Assembly (NCBI RefSeq): GCF_014697025.1
Contig: NZ_JACJRC010000002.1
Coordinates: 248,001-312,000, forward strand
From: Alkalinema sp. FACHB-956
GTDB lineage: Bacteria > Cyanobacteriota > Cyanobacteriia > Leptolyngbyales > Leptolyngbyaceae
Direction: 5' to 3'
DNA length: 64,000 nt
Part shown: piece after piece, positions 20,435-29,025 of the stretch
Layout: every line of letters begins with the position of its first letter
Position numbering within the stretch: position 1 is the first letter of the stretch
Notes under the pieces: generated by a model
Database searches by the model: none
Seen by the model: the letters and a program-made list of their open reading frames with translations, nothing else
What the model was told of the DNA's origin: nothing
Translations under genes and position numbers: made by a program

Positions 20435-21997
20435 ATGGCAGTGGTGTCTCAAACAGATTTAACGGACGATCGCTCTGTAGCGCTACGATCTCAGGCGATT
20501 GATCCCCAGACTTACGATGCCATTGTCATTGGCTCCGGGATTGGTGGATTAGTAACAGCGACACAGCTTGCGGCTAAGGGCGCTAAGGTTTTAGTGCTGG
20601 AACGCTATTTGATCCCCGGAGGGAGTGCGGGCTATTTTGAGCGCCAGGGCTATCGGTTTGATGTGGGGGCCTCCATGATCTTTGGCTTTGGCAAAGAAGG
20701 CACCACGAATTTACTGACCCGTGCCTTAGAAGCCGTTGGCATGGAAATTGAAACGATCCCCGACCCTGTACAAATCCATTACCATCTTCCCAACGGTCTT
20801 GATCCCAAAGTTCATCGAGACTACGAAGCGTTTTTGCAAGAACTGATCCAGCGATTTCCCAAAGAAGCAGTGGGGATCCGTAAGTTCTATGACGAGTGCT
20901 GGACGGTCTTTAACTGCCTAAATGCGATGGAACTGCTGTCCCTAGAAGAGCCTCGCTACCTAATGCGTGTGTTTTTCCAGCATCCCTTGGCCTGTCTGGG
21001 GTTGGTCAAATATCTACCGCAAAATGTTGGCGATATTGCCCGCCGCTATATTCAGGATCCCGAACTCCTCAAGTTTATCGACATGGAATGTTATTGCTGG
21101 TCAGTGGTGCCAGCGGACCTAACCCCCATGATTAATGCAGGCATGGTGTTTAGCGATCGCCACTATGGCGGGATCAATTATCCCAAGGGCGGTGTGGGTG
21201 CGATCGCCCAGAAATTAGTGGAAGGGCTAGAAAAAGCAGGCGGCAAAATCCTCTACAAGGCAAGGGTAACAGAGATTGTCACGGAAAATAATCGCGCTGT
21301 AGGGGTCAAGCTGGTTTCTGGAGAAACGATTCTTGCGAAACGGATTGTTTCCAATGCAACCCGATGGGATACCTTTGAAAACCTTTTGCCTACCGCCAAG
21401 ATGCCAGCTAGTGAGAAACGATGGCAACAACGCTATCAGCAGTCTCCCAGTTTTCTCAGTTTGCATCTGGGGGTAAAAGCAGCAGCCCTACCGGAAGGAA
21501 CGGATTGTCACCATATCTTGCTAGAAGACTGGGCCACCATGGAAGCTGAGCAAGGAACCATTTTTGTCTCCATCCCCACCTTGCTTGATCCCAGCCTTGC
21601 GCCCGCAGGTCATCACATCATCCATGCCTTTACGCCCAGTACGATCGATCAGTGGAAAAATCTCACCCCCCAAGCCTACGAAGCGAAAAAAGAAGCCGCC
21701 GCTGCGCAGTTAATCTCCCGGCTCAGCCAAGTTTTCCCAAACCTGGAAGCGAATTTGGATTATCAGGAAGTGGGGACCGCTCGCACCCACCGTCGTTTTC
21801 TAGGCCGAGATAACGGCACCTATGGCCCGATCCCCAGTAAAAAGTTGCTGGGACTTTTAGGCATGCCGTTCAATCGCACATCGATCCCCGGTTTGTATTG
21901 TGTTGGAGATAGTACGTTTCCGGGACAAGGCTTAAATGCTGTTGCCTTTTCGGGTTTTGCCTGCGCTCACCGAATTGCGGTGGATTTAGGGCTGTAG
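20435..21997 (+). CDS. crtH: Carotene cis-trans isomerase CrtISO
   Basis: FAD-dependent prolycopene (7,9,9',7'-tetra-cis-lycopene) isomerase giving all-trans lycopene for carotenoid synthesis. It has 520 residues. The N-terminal FAD Rossmann motif is DAIVIGSGIGGLVTATQLA (about 28-46), followed by LVLERYLIPGGSAGYFERQG and RFDVGASMIFGFG, and the C-terminal FAD motif GLYCVGDSTFPGQGLNAVAFSG is characteristic of CrtISO. Membrane-associated. It appears monocistronic. Confidence 0.96.
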   Translation: MAVVSQTDLTDDRSVALRSQAIDPQTYDAIVIGSGIGGLVTATQLAAKGAKVLVLERYLIPGGSAGYFERQGYRFDVGASMIFGFGKEGTTNLLTRALEAVGMEIETIPDPVQIHYHLPNGLDPKVHRDYEAFLQELIQRFPKEAVGIRKFYDECWTVFNCLNAMELLSLEEPRYLMRVFFQHPLACLGLVKYLPQNVGDIARRYIQDPELLKFIDMECYCWSVVPADLTPMINAGMVFSDRHYGGINYPKGGVGAIAQKLVEGLEKAGGKILYKARVTEIVTENNRAVGVKLVSGETILAKRIVSNATRWDTFENLLPTAKMPASEKRWQQRYQQSPSFLSLHLGVKAAALPEGTDCHHILLEDWATMEAEQGTIFVSIPTLLDPSLAPAGHHIIHAFTPSTIDQWKNLTPQAYEAKKEAAAAQLISRLSQVFPNLEANLDYQEVGTARTHRRFLGRDNGTYGPIPSKKLLGLLGMPFNRTSIPGLYCVGDSTFPGQGLNAVAFSGFACAHRIAVDLGL

Positions 21998-23184
21998 CGT
22001 CAGAAAAGAAGCCATATAAAAAACCAACATTAGGTAATTACTGCAATTAATCATTGCCTGAATTTGCCGATTTCCTCCGGAGCGGATCTGCATAACTGGC
22101 TAGATTAATTGGGTATGACTATCGTTGAGATCAAAAATCCCGATCTCCGATCGAGGAATTGATCCCCTATCATCGATCTCAAGACAGGAATCTGAACAGG
22201 TATCTAAACAGAAATCTGCACAGAGCACCGATCCCGTAGGTAGGTCAGCTCCACAGCAGCCAATCCAAGTGGATTTTGCAAGTGAATTTTGCAAGTGGAT
22301 TTTTGCAATACGTCGATCGCCATCACAATGTTTCTAGTGGCAATTAAGGTATTGCAGCAAATGCAGTCAGTGGTCTGCAATTTCACAAATTTATTTGTTG
22401 AAATTAAAAAAGAGGGAAAAATTTTCCGAATTTTTACGGAGCTAACTTACTAAAAGCTCTGTCATCTTAATCAACAGCAACCCCTCACATCGGGAGGTGT
22501 AGTCAATGCTACGGAATTGGTTTTGGTTATTGAATCCGTTAATCAGCGCATTAAAGAGAATCATGGCGTTGTGATTATTGAATAATGACCCTTTGTGCAG
22601 ATTATTCCGATCTGTTTTTCTATCCTTCCTTGCCATTCTTCGCACTACACGAGAGTCCTGACCCGGTTTCTTCAGTCCGATCTTCGCTTTTGATACTGCG
22701 TGCGCTTGCAATCTGACCCCATACCGACGATTCCTACTAGCTCAGTTCACTTGCTCAGCCCAGTCTAGAACGTATCAATTTCAGATCTCGTCAACTTTAA
22801 GAGGTTACTCAGCCTACATTGACTAATGTCTAATCTGAATAAATGACAAATCTTATCTCATTCATTCATCTTAGAGATGTCATTTACAAGACAAAGAAAT
22901 CATTAAATTTGTAGCGAAAACTACAGAAAACCAAGAGGTGACTAAACCTTGAAAGATGCACTAGGAGCCAATCTGCTGATTCTTGACAATTCTTTCTACT
23001 GAACTGATATTTTCACTATCTCTTCTCATAAATGGCTGACTTTCTGCTGTTAGCTTTACGGAATTTAAAGCTTTGCATGGGTATCTTAGGGACAGGAAGG
23101 CAATCAGACGCATATTCCTCCCCGGCAAAGTGACTGAATCCTTCACAACGATCGATAGCTTCAGGTTCGAAAAGGTGATGTGTT
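21998..23184. other. 1.2-kb gene-free region
   Basis: No supported gene. There are three tandem GAATTTTGCAAGTG-like units around 22264-22308 and AT-rich sequence with many stops. An 89-codon minus frame (22442-22711) is charged but shows no domain. The right end should hold the promoter of the 23185 gene. Confidence 0.55.
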
Positions 23185-23490
23185 ATGTCTCAAATGAATT
23201 TAGCTTCTCAACTCCAACCCCCAACCCCAACCCTTCTGGATCATTTGCTGAACCCCGTTCGGAATTGGCTAGACTCGATCGAAATTACCGATCGTGCAAC
23301 CGCCCACCGCATCTGCAAGTTGATCCCCGCGCAATGTCCGTTTGAACGGGATGTAGTGCTCTTTGGTCGTAAGGTGGCGCACATTCCACCGATGTGTAAG
23401 TTGAACCCCCTGTACGACCAATTTGTCGGTTTACGGTTTCGTTCTCTCTGCTACCTAGTGGATGTCTGCGGCGAAACGATCTCCTTCTGA
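23185..23490 (+). CDS. Mo-dependent nitrogenase C-terminal domain-like protein
   Basis: A 101-residue protein matching the Mo-nitro_C family (Pfam 06967) as recalled from cyanobacterial homologues: ITDRATAHRICKLIPAQCPFERDV, then IPPMCKLNPLYDQFVGLRFRSLCYL. Despite the family name it is common in cyanobacteria without nif genes, and its function is unknown. Conserved Cys residues lie in the two core motifs and near the end (VDVCGE). ATG 23185 matches the homologous N-terminus. The last 40 bp overlap the convergent CobW-family gene. Confidence 0.88.
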   Translation: MSQMNLASQLQPPTPTLLDHLLNPVRNWLDSIEITDRATAHRICKLIPAQCPFERDVVLFGRKVAHIPPMCKLNPLYDQFVGLRFRSLCYLVDVCGETISF

Positions 23491-24530
23491 ATCAGCTCCG
23501 GATTCAAACTGCGACCGATAAAAACGAGTTTAGTCTGTCTCGGTTCTTCAGGTTGCCAACGGCGATCGTAGAACTGTTCAAACCGGGTTCCAACACCTTG
23601 CACCACCAGTCGCATAGGTTTGTTGGGAACGGCTACAAATCCTTTAATTCGATAAATTTCCTGTTGTCTAACGAGGGCTTCTAGTCGCTGCCGAAGCACC
23701 TCTGGCTCAAAGGTTTGATCCAAAATGACGTGGGTCGAGTCGATTTCATCATCATGATCATGTTCCTCTTCAAAATCATGGTGGCTGGGACGACTCGCTA
23801 AATTATCTTCTACGGCTGCATTAAAGCCCAGCAATAAGTCCGCTGGCAGCGCTTCAGCCTGGGAGCGCCCATTGGTCACAATTTTGACCGATCGGGGTAG
23901 TTCCTGCTGGACTAGCGTTTGTACTTGGGTAATCTCTGAGGCGCTTACTAAATCCGTCTTGTTCAAAATCACCAAATCCGCGCAGGCCAGTTGATCCTCA
24001 AAGAGTTCCTGTAACGGCGTTTCGTGATCCAAGTTAGGGTCAGCTTGACGCTGGGCTTCTAGTGCTTGGAGATCTTGGGCTAGGGTACCGCGCGAAACGG
24101 CTTCGCAGTCTACAACGGTAATAACCCCATCGACGGTGACTGCATGGCGAATATCCTGCCAACTAAAAGCTTTAATTAATGGTTTCGGTAATGCTAAGCC
24201 CGATGTTTCAATCAAAATACAATCAATACTGTCCCGCCGTTTAATTAATTCCTGCATTGTGGGATAAAACTCTTCCTGCACCGTGCAGCAAAGGCAACCA
24301 TTATTGAGTTCTACAATATTGCTGACGGGTTCTTGGGCGATCGCGACACCATCGTCGTCGCAAATCTGGCAATCTCGCAGGAGATCCCCATCGATCCCCA
24401 GTTCGCCAAATTCATTCACTAAAACCGCAATGCGACGGCCTTGGCTATTTTGCAAAAGATGACGAATCAAGCTGGTTTTACCACTGCCGAGAAAGCCAGT
24501 GATGATGGTAACGGGAATTTTGGCTGCCAT
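23451..24530 (-). CDS. CobW/COG0523 family GTP-dependent metallochaperone
   Basis: G3E GTPase of about 359 residues thought to insert or traffic metal ions (Zn, Co or others). Seen: Walker A GFLGSGKTSLI near the N-terminus; NEFGELGIDGDLL; the signature NNGCLCC with three-cysteine metal site; the ETSG switch; the NKTD guanine-specificity motif; an acidic His-rich loop (HHDFEEEHDHDDE) that probably binds metal; and the C-terminal CobW_C domain (IYRIKGFVAV to FIGRSL). ATG 24530 yields the family start; a TTG at 24557 is less likely. No adjacent cobalamin genes and no B12 riboswitch are visible, so zinc or general metal homeostasis is as likely as cobalt. Confidence 0.93.
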   Translation of the reverse strand: MAAKIPVTIITGFLGSGKTSLIRHLLQNSQGRRIAVLVNEFGELGIDGDLLRDCQICDDDGVAIAQEPVSNIVELNNGCLCCTVQEEFYPTMQELIKRRDSIDCILIETSGLALPKPLIKAFSWQDIRHAVTVDGVITVVDCEAVSRGTLAQDLQALEAQRQADPNLDHETPLQELFEDQLACADLVILNKTDLVSASEITQVQTLVQQELPRSVKIVTNGRSQAEALPADLLLGFNAAVEDNLASRPSHHDFEEEHDHDDEIDSTHVILDQTFEPEVLRQRLEALVRQQEIYRIKGFVAVPNKPMRLVVQGVGTRFEQFYDRRWQPEEPRQTKLVFIGRSLNPELIQKEIVSPQTSTR

Positions 24531-25269
24531 GCTTCGGGAACCCAATAAATCAAACAAATGAACTAGACAATCGATTATCCTACGCGATCGTGGGAATTCC
24601 AGCTATCCCCCCCGGAGGAATGGCTTGAGTAGAGCGGGCAAAGCAGCGATCGTCACCTCCGACACTTTGTCACCTCCGACACTTTGTCACCTCTGACACT
24701 TTATAGGGTGCCGATGTATTCAAATTGTTTATTTGAAAAGCAGCAAAGGTGACGTTTGGGATTACAAATCCTGATCAGAGTGGGCGAACCTCAAAAAAAT
24801 TGTTAAGCTTTGTGAAAGTGACGTGCAAATCCACCTGACTACCTAAGTTCTCCAAACACATCCTATAGAGTCCATCGGGTCAAGTGGCCTGCTCCGCACA
24901 ATCTAGTGACCTTGAGAGTCAACGAAAGGCAACGAAAGGCAACGAGAATACAAGAAATACAACTGACTCGGCTAACTTCATCCAAAAGAAAAATACCTGT
25001 AAAAATCTCTTTTGGATACTAAAAACGCAAATGTAGAAACCCTTATGTTTCTTTTGTGTAATTGCTTGAAGAAGATAGAGTCGATCGCTGTCGGAGACAG
25101 AATAAATCTCGAATAAATTTCAGAGTAAAGAAATGATCACGGAAATTTGGGAGTGATCCCTCTCCTGATGATGCAAGCTTGATTTTGATGGTTGATGAAA
25201 CGCTTAGAAGACTTCACCTGTTTCGGTTTGGACTTTGCACGTCCCTATGCAGTTTGAGAGGTCTAAATC
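24531..25269. other. Divergent intergenic region upstream of the SDR gene
   Basis: About 740 bases with no supported gene. It contains the 17-bp repeat at 24652-24702 and AACGAAAGGC duplications near 24919-24942. The promoters of the CobW-like and SDR genes must lie here. I looked for a cobalamin box and a Zur-like palindrome and saw neither. Confidence 0.55.
24652..24702. repeat. 17-bp tandem repeat, three copies
   Basis: GTCACCTCCGACACTTT at 24652-24668 and 24669-24685 is identical; the third copy at 24686-24702 has one substitution. Confidence 0.93.
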
Positions 25270-26178
25270 ATGCAAATCAATGGTAAACAAGCCCTGATTA
25301 CTGGGGCATCCCGTGGTATTGGTCGAGCGATCGCGCTGGAGTTTGCGCAGCAAGGAGCTAGCCGATTATTACTGGTGGCGCGGAACGGCGATCGGTTACA
25401 ACAAGTCGCGACTGAAGTGAGAAACCTGGGAGCCGAGGCCAGCGTTTTACCGCTGGATTTAACAGACACACTATCGGTCAATCAAGCCATTACCCGAGCA
25501 TGGCAGACCCAAGGGCCGATCGACATTCTGGTTAACTGTGCAGGAGTTGCCTACCAAGCACCTTTCCTGCAATCCCAACTAGTCAACGTGCAACAGGAAA
25601 TTTCCACCAACTACCTGGGAGCCTATTCCATTACCCAAGTCATCGCTCGTTTGATGGCCGATCGTCGCAGTGGCGCGATCGTCAATGTGGGTAGTCTGAT
25701 GAGTAAAGTGGCGGCACCTACGCTAACGGGTTACTCAGCCTCCAAGTTTGCTTTGCTAGGCTTTACCCAAGCCCTTCGCCATGAATTAGCGCCCTACAAT
25801 ATTCAAGTTATGGCACTCCTTCCCACCTTGACCGACACCGATATGGCTGAGCAGATTCACAGCTTTCGGGGCGTCACTGCCATCTCAGCCCAGCACGTCG
25901 CCAAGGCGCTAGTGAAAGGGCTGCAACAGGCCCGATCGGAACTGGCGGTGGGCTGGCAGGGGCATTTACTGATTTTGGGGAATCGCATCAGTCCTACCCT
26001 GGTGGAATGGGTCGTGCATCAGTCGAGCCGCCATTTAATTTGGGCGTCAACCCATGCAGATTGCTGGACTCAAATTGCCCAGAGATTTGTGCAGCAGTTG
26101 CCTGGGCGACGGAGTGGAGTGCTGTTGCGGCGTTTACGATCGCGGCTATCTTGGCGGTTAGCGGCCCTCAAGGGCTAA
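25270..26178 (+). CDS. Short-chain dehydrogenase/reductase
   Basis: Classical SDR of 302 residues. The cofactor motif TGASRGIG is at residues 11-18, LVNCAG near 87-92, and the YSASK catalytic Tyr/Lys motif at about 156-160 with the upstream Ser in NVGSLMS. After the core (about 235 residues) a basic, amphipathic C-terminal extension (SSRHLIWASTH to LRRLRSRLSWRLAALKG) could contact membrane. The substrate cannot be inferred; many such SDRs act on lipids or 3-oxoacyl groups. Confidence 0.92.
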   Translation: MQINGKQALITGASRGIGRAIALEFAQQGASRLLLVARNGDRLQQVATEVRNLGAEASVLPLDLTDTLSVNQAITRAWQTQGPIDILVNCAGVAYQAPFLQSQLVNVQQEISTNYLGAYSITQVIARLMADRRSGAIVNVGSLMSKVAAPTLTGYSASKFALLGFTQALRHELAPYNIQVMALLPTLTDTDMAEQIHSFRGVTAISAQHVAKALVKGLQQARSELAVGWQGHLLILGNRISPTLVEWVVHQSSRHLIWASTHADCWTQIAQRFVQQLPGRRSGVLLRRLRSRLSWRLAALKG

Positions 26179-26391
26179 GCGATCGCGAAGTGGATAGCAC
26201 GCTTTGGATACGCTCAAAGGATACGCTCAAAGCAAGAGGAGCCATTCCCAGGCTTCACCTCTCAGGTTTCACCATGTCAAGGTTTCACTATTCTAAGGTG
26301 GCACTATCTAGAACAATGCAATGAGTGGAAAAATCACAAGTTTTGGCGACAACCGATTGCTAATAGGATTTATTCATTTACTAATATAAGA

Positions 26392-27378
26392 TCACATTGG
26401 ATGATGGTGTTCAAATCCCCGTGGATTGCATCGAGTTTCGCAACGATGTAATGCATCTCCATCCCCCATTTCAATTTGAATGGTCGGGTGATCAATCCCA
26501 AATGAGCTGTGTAGGTGATGGTAAAGATCCGCTAGGAATGCATCGCCGGGATTACCGCTAGGAATAACTAAATGGGCTGTTAGGGCTGTTTCTGTGGAGC
26601 TCATGGCCCAAATGTGTAAATCATGCACCCGTTCCACGATCGGTAGTTCCGCTAAATAGTGGTAGACCGCCTTGGCATCAATTTGTTTAGGCACCCCATC
26701 GACTGCTAAATGCAAGGAGTCATTCAACAAATCCCATGCTCCCCAAATGATGCCCATGGTGACTAGTAAGCTCGCGATCGGATCAATCCAGTTCCAATGG
26801 GTAATCGCGATTAGCAACCCTGCTAACACCACACCCACAGAGGCGATCGCATCAGCGGCTAAATGTAAAAAAGCTCCTCGCAAATTTACATCGGTATGCC
26901 GACCTTTGAAAAAGAGCAGTGCACTGCCGCCATTAATCAAAATCCCGATCGCAGCGATAACCATCATGGTGCCACTGGCCACGGCCTCAGGATGCTGAAA
27001 GCGCTGGATCGCCTCCCAAATAATGCCGCCAGAGGCAATGAGTAGTAAAACGGCGTTGGCTAAGGGGGCCAGAATGGATGCTTTCCGCAAACCGTAGGTA
27101 CGCTTGAGGCTGGCACGCCGCCGCACCAACCAACTGGCCCCCCATGCCAACAGTAGACCTAACACATCACTGAGATTATGGCCTGCGTCTGCAATCAAGG
27201 CTAGGGAGTTACCCAGCAGGCCATAGGTGACTTCGATGAGGGTAAATGCAATGTTTAGCCCAACGCTGAGCAGAAATGCGCGATCGAAACGATCGGGCAA
27301 GGAATGGTGAGAATGGGAATGATTATGGGAATGGGAACGATTATGGGAATGGGAATGATTATGATGGGAGTGAGTCAT
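26392..27378 (-). CDS. CDF-family divalent cation exporter (CzcD/ZitB type)
   Basis: A 328-residue plasma-membrane Zn2+ (or Co2+/Cd2+)/H+ antiporter. The His-rich N-terminus (alternating HSH/HNH over residues 3-26) is a probable metal-binding segment encoded by 18-bp repeats (about 27311-27368). There are six transmembrane helices. TM2 carries DAGHNLSD and TM5 carries HLAADAIAS, the two His/Asp pairs of the transport site. The C-terminal cytoplasmic domain (VHDLHIWAMSSTETALTAHLVI) has the ferredoxin-like fold that dimerises. Metal preference is inferred from the HD-HD pattern as zinc. Confidence 0.95.
   Translation of the reverse strand: MTHSHHNHSHSHNRSHSHNHSHSHHSLPDRFDRAFLLSVGLNIAFTLIEVTYGLLGNSLALIADAGHNLSDVLGLLLAWGASWLVRRRASLKRTYGLRKASILAPLANAVLLLIASGGIIWEAIQRFQHPEAVASGTMMVIAAIGILINGGSALLFFKGRHTDVNLRGAFLHLAADAIASVGVVLAGLLIAITHWNWIDPIASLLVTMGIIWGAWDLLNDSLHLAVDGVPKQIDAKAVYHYLAELPIVERVHDLHIWAMSSTETALTAHLVIPSGNPGDAFLADLYHHLHSSFGIDHPTIQIEMGDGDALHRCETRCNPRGFEHHHPM
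27311..27368. repeat. 18-bp coding repeat in the His-rich CDF N-terminus
   Basis: Units of about 18 bp (GGGAATGGGAATGATTAT and one-base variants) repeat three times. On the minus strand they encode alternating His, Asn and Ser. Confidence 0.85.
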
Positions 27379-27555
27379 GGAGAGTCGTGAGCAAACGCAT
27401 CACTTGAAGATTGGACTTTGCCCAATTGTGACACTTCCTGGGCCTACTGAGGCAATCCCTTGCAGCCATCCCATCTCCTCTAATTCAGAGAAGAACTCGC
27501 TAGACGGAAAAACAGCCTCACTATTTCACCCAAATAGGAATTCAACAAACAATTA

Positions 27556-27579
27556 AAGGACGCCCTATTGAGCGTCCTT
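27556..27579 (-). terminator. Terminator after ho1
   Basis: An 8-bp stem, AAGGACGC (27556-27563) with GCGTCCTT (27572-27579), and an 8-base loop. On the minus strand it is followed by TTAATTGTTTG. It lies about 105 bp past the ho1 stop. Confidence 0.65.
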
Positions 27580-27684
27580 ACACGGCATAGAAACAATTTG
27601 AGGATAGTAGACCAATCAACCTAGATTGTGGTCTAGGTTATTCCATGGCCAGTCCTAGCTATCAGCGGGGTTTCCCGCTTAAGC

Positions 27685-28410
27685 TTAGTTTTCTGCGGTT
27701 GCGAGGGTTTCTTCGGTGCTACCGCGACGAGTCCGACGGGTCAACAGGTTGAAGAGTTGAACTCCGATCGCCTTGATGAGGTTCCCTTCCAGTTCCTTAA
27801 ACATGTTCATGTTGTGATGGAAGGCATCATTTGCCTCGTTAACGATTTGATCGACGGTAGCTTCATCGATCGCCAGACTGTCCAGGGTTTCCCGGTACAT
27901 CTTTTTGAAGGCTTTCTCGTCGTCAATATGCTGGAATTCGTAGAAGTTGGTGCCTTCGCCTTCGTTGAGGTTCATGGCGTTGACCGCAATCTTCTTAAGA
28001 ATTTGCCCACCAGACAGGTCACCGATGTAGCGAGTGTAAAGGTGTGCCACCATCAACTCAGGCTGCTCAGTCCCGACTTTTTTAATCTGGTCGATGTAAG
28101 CTTGGGTTGCGGAAGAGGGCGAAATTTCCGATCGCCAGTTGGAGCCGTAGTAGTACTCCAAATCTTTCTCTAGACTACCCTTGCGATCGAGTTCCGGGAA
28201 ATACATTTTGCCCATCACGGGGTGATTCTTGAGCTTGTGCATTTCCTCTTCCATCGTCGAATAGACGTAGTAAAGGTTGGCAACTAGCTTGCGGTAAGAG
28301 CTTTTTTCAACGGTGCCTCTCAAAAAGCAAGCGATAAACCCCGTATTCTCCGCCATGGTATGAGCTTTCTTAGTGCCCTCGCGGAGTTTCAATGCTAAAT
28401 TGCTGCTCAT
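27685..28410 (-). CDS. ho1: Heme oxygenase (biliverdin-producing)
   Basis: Ferredoxin-dependent heme oxygenase of 241 residues that opens heme to biliverdin IX-alpha, CO and Fe2+, the first step of phycobilin synthesis, in the cytosol. Seen: REGTKKAHTMAE with the proximal heme ligand His17, the distal-helix motif YIGDLSGGQILKKIA, and YVYSTMEEEM. The length and C-terminus match cyanobacterial HO1. The adjacent minus-strand CDF gene is separate. Confidence 0.97.
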   Translation of the reverse strand: MSSNLALKLREGTKKAHTMAENTGFIACFLRGTVEKSSYRKLVANLYYVYSTMEEEMHKLKNHPVMGKMYFPELDRKGSLEKDLEYYYGSNWRSEISPSSATQAYIDQIKKVGTEQPELMVAHLYTRYIGDLSGGQILKKIAVNAMNLNEGEGTNFYEFQHIDDEKAFKKMYRETLDSLAIDEATVDQIVNEANDAFHHNMNMFKELEGNLIKAIGVQLFNLLTRRTRRGSTEETLATAEN

Positions 28411-29025
28411 TTTAACTTTCCCAACACTTTTAAGGTTCCCAATGGCTTCAGTGTTCCAGGGGTTTAGGTGTCCCAGTGGCCCACAACCGCGCGATTGACT
28501 TGTTTTTCAAACACTCTAGCAAAAAATTTTCGTCAAAACTTTTTGCTGTAGAGGGCGAGTCTAATTTGACCTGCCATTGTTAAATTAATCTGATTTGATG
28601 AGCGTTTTTATTACGAATCTTTAAATTCGTTAGGCTCGTTACATTTTTACTTGTGGTTGCTAGGGGCTGACCGGACTGCCTATCTTAGCGAACTCTTGGC
28701 TTCCTTGGCCTGGAAAAAGTGCCTGGAAAAAGTTGAGACCCCCTTGATTCGTGTGGAATGAGTTATTTTGTCAACAATTGCGGTGGTCGGTTCGGGACAT
28801 ACCTTGAAGTCCCGTCTGAGTCGCGCAAGGACTGGGAGGGGATGGCGGAACAACAGGTATCCGAGCATGAATGCGTGGAACTTTCAGGACAAAAAATCTG
28901 TCGTTACAATCGACTTGGTTTAATTGTTCTGGCAAGTTGTTCTGGCAAGTTGGTCTGAGAAGATTGGTCTAACAAGTTAGTTTGATTGTTCTAGCAAGCG
29001 TGTGACGCAGAAGGAAGAAGCACCC
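28411..29025. other. Divergent spacer between ho1 and the DUF1400 hydrolase
   Basis: About 615 bases holding both promoters. Close to 29000 are GTTCTGGCAAGTT-like 13-bp repeats (28927-28995), and near 28714-28736 a doubled GCCTGGAAAAAGT. A 66-codon plus frame (28758-28958) has no family features and is not called. Confidence 0.55.

Noticed and set aside
22442-22711. 89-codon minus frame rich in Lys/Arg
   Set aside because: Charged but without a conserved pattern; the surrounding 1.2 kb looks non-coding.
24531-25269. Possible cobalamin riboswitch for the CobW-family gene
   Set aside because: No B12-box-like GCCACTG element or matching structure could be found on the minus strand.
28758-28958. 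66-codon plus frame before the DUF1400 hydrolase
   Set aside because: No family features; it lies in a divergent promoter region with repeats.
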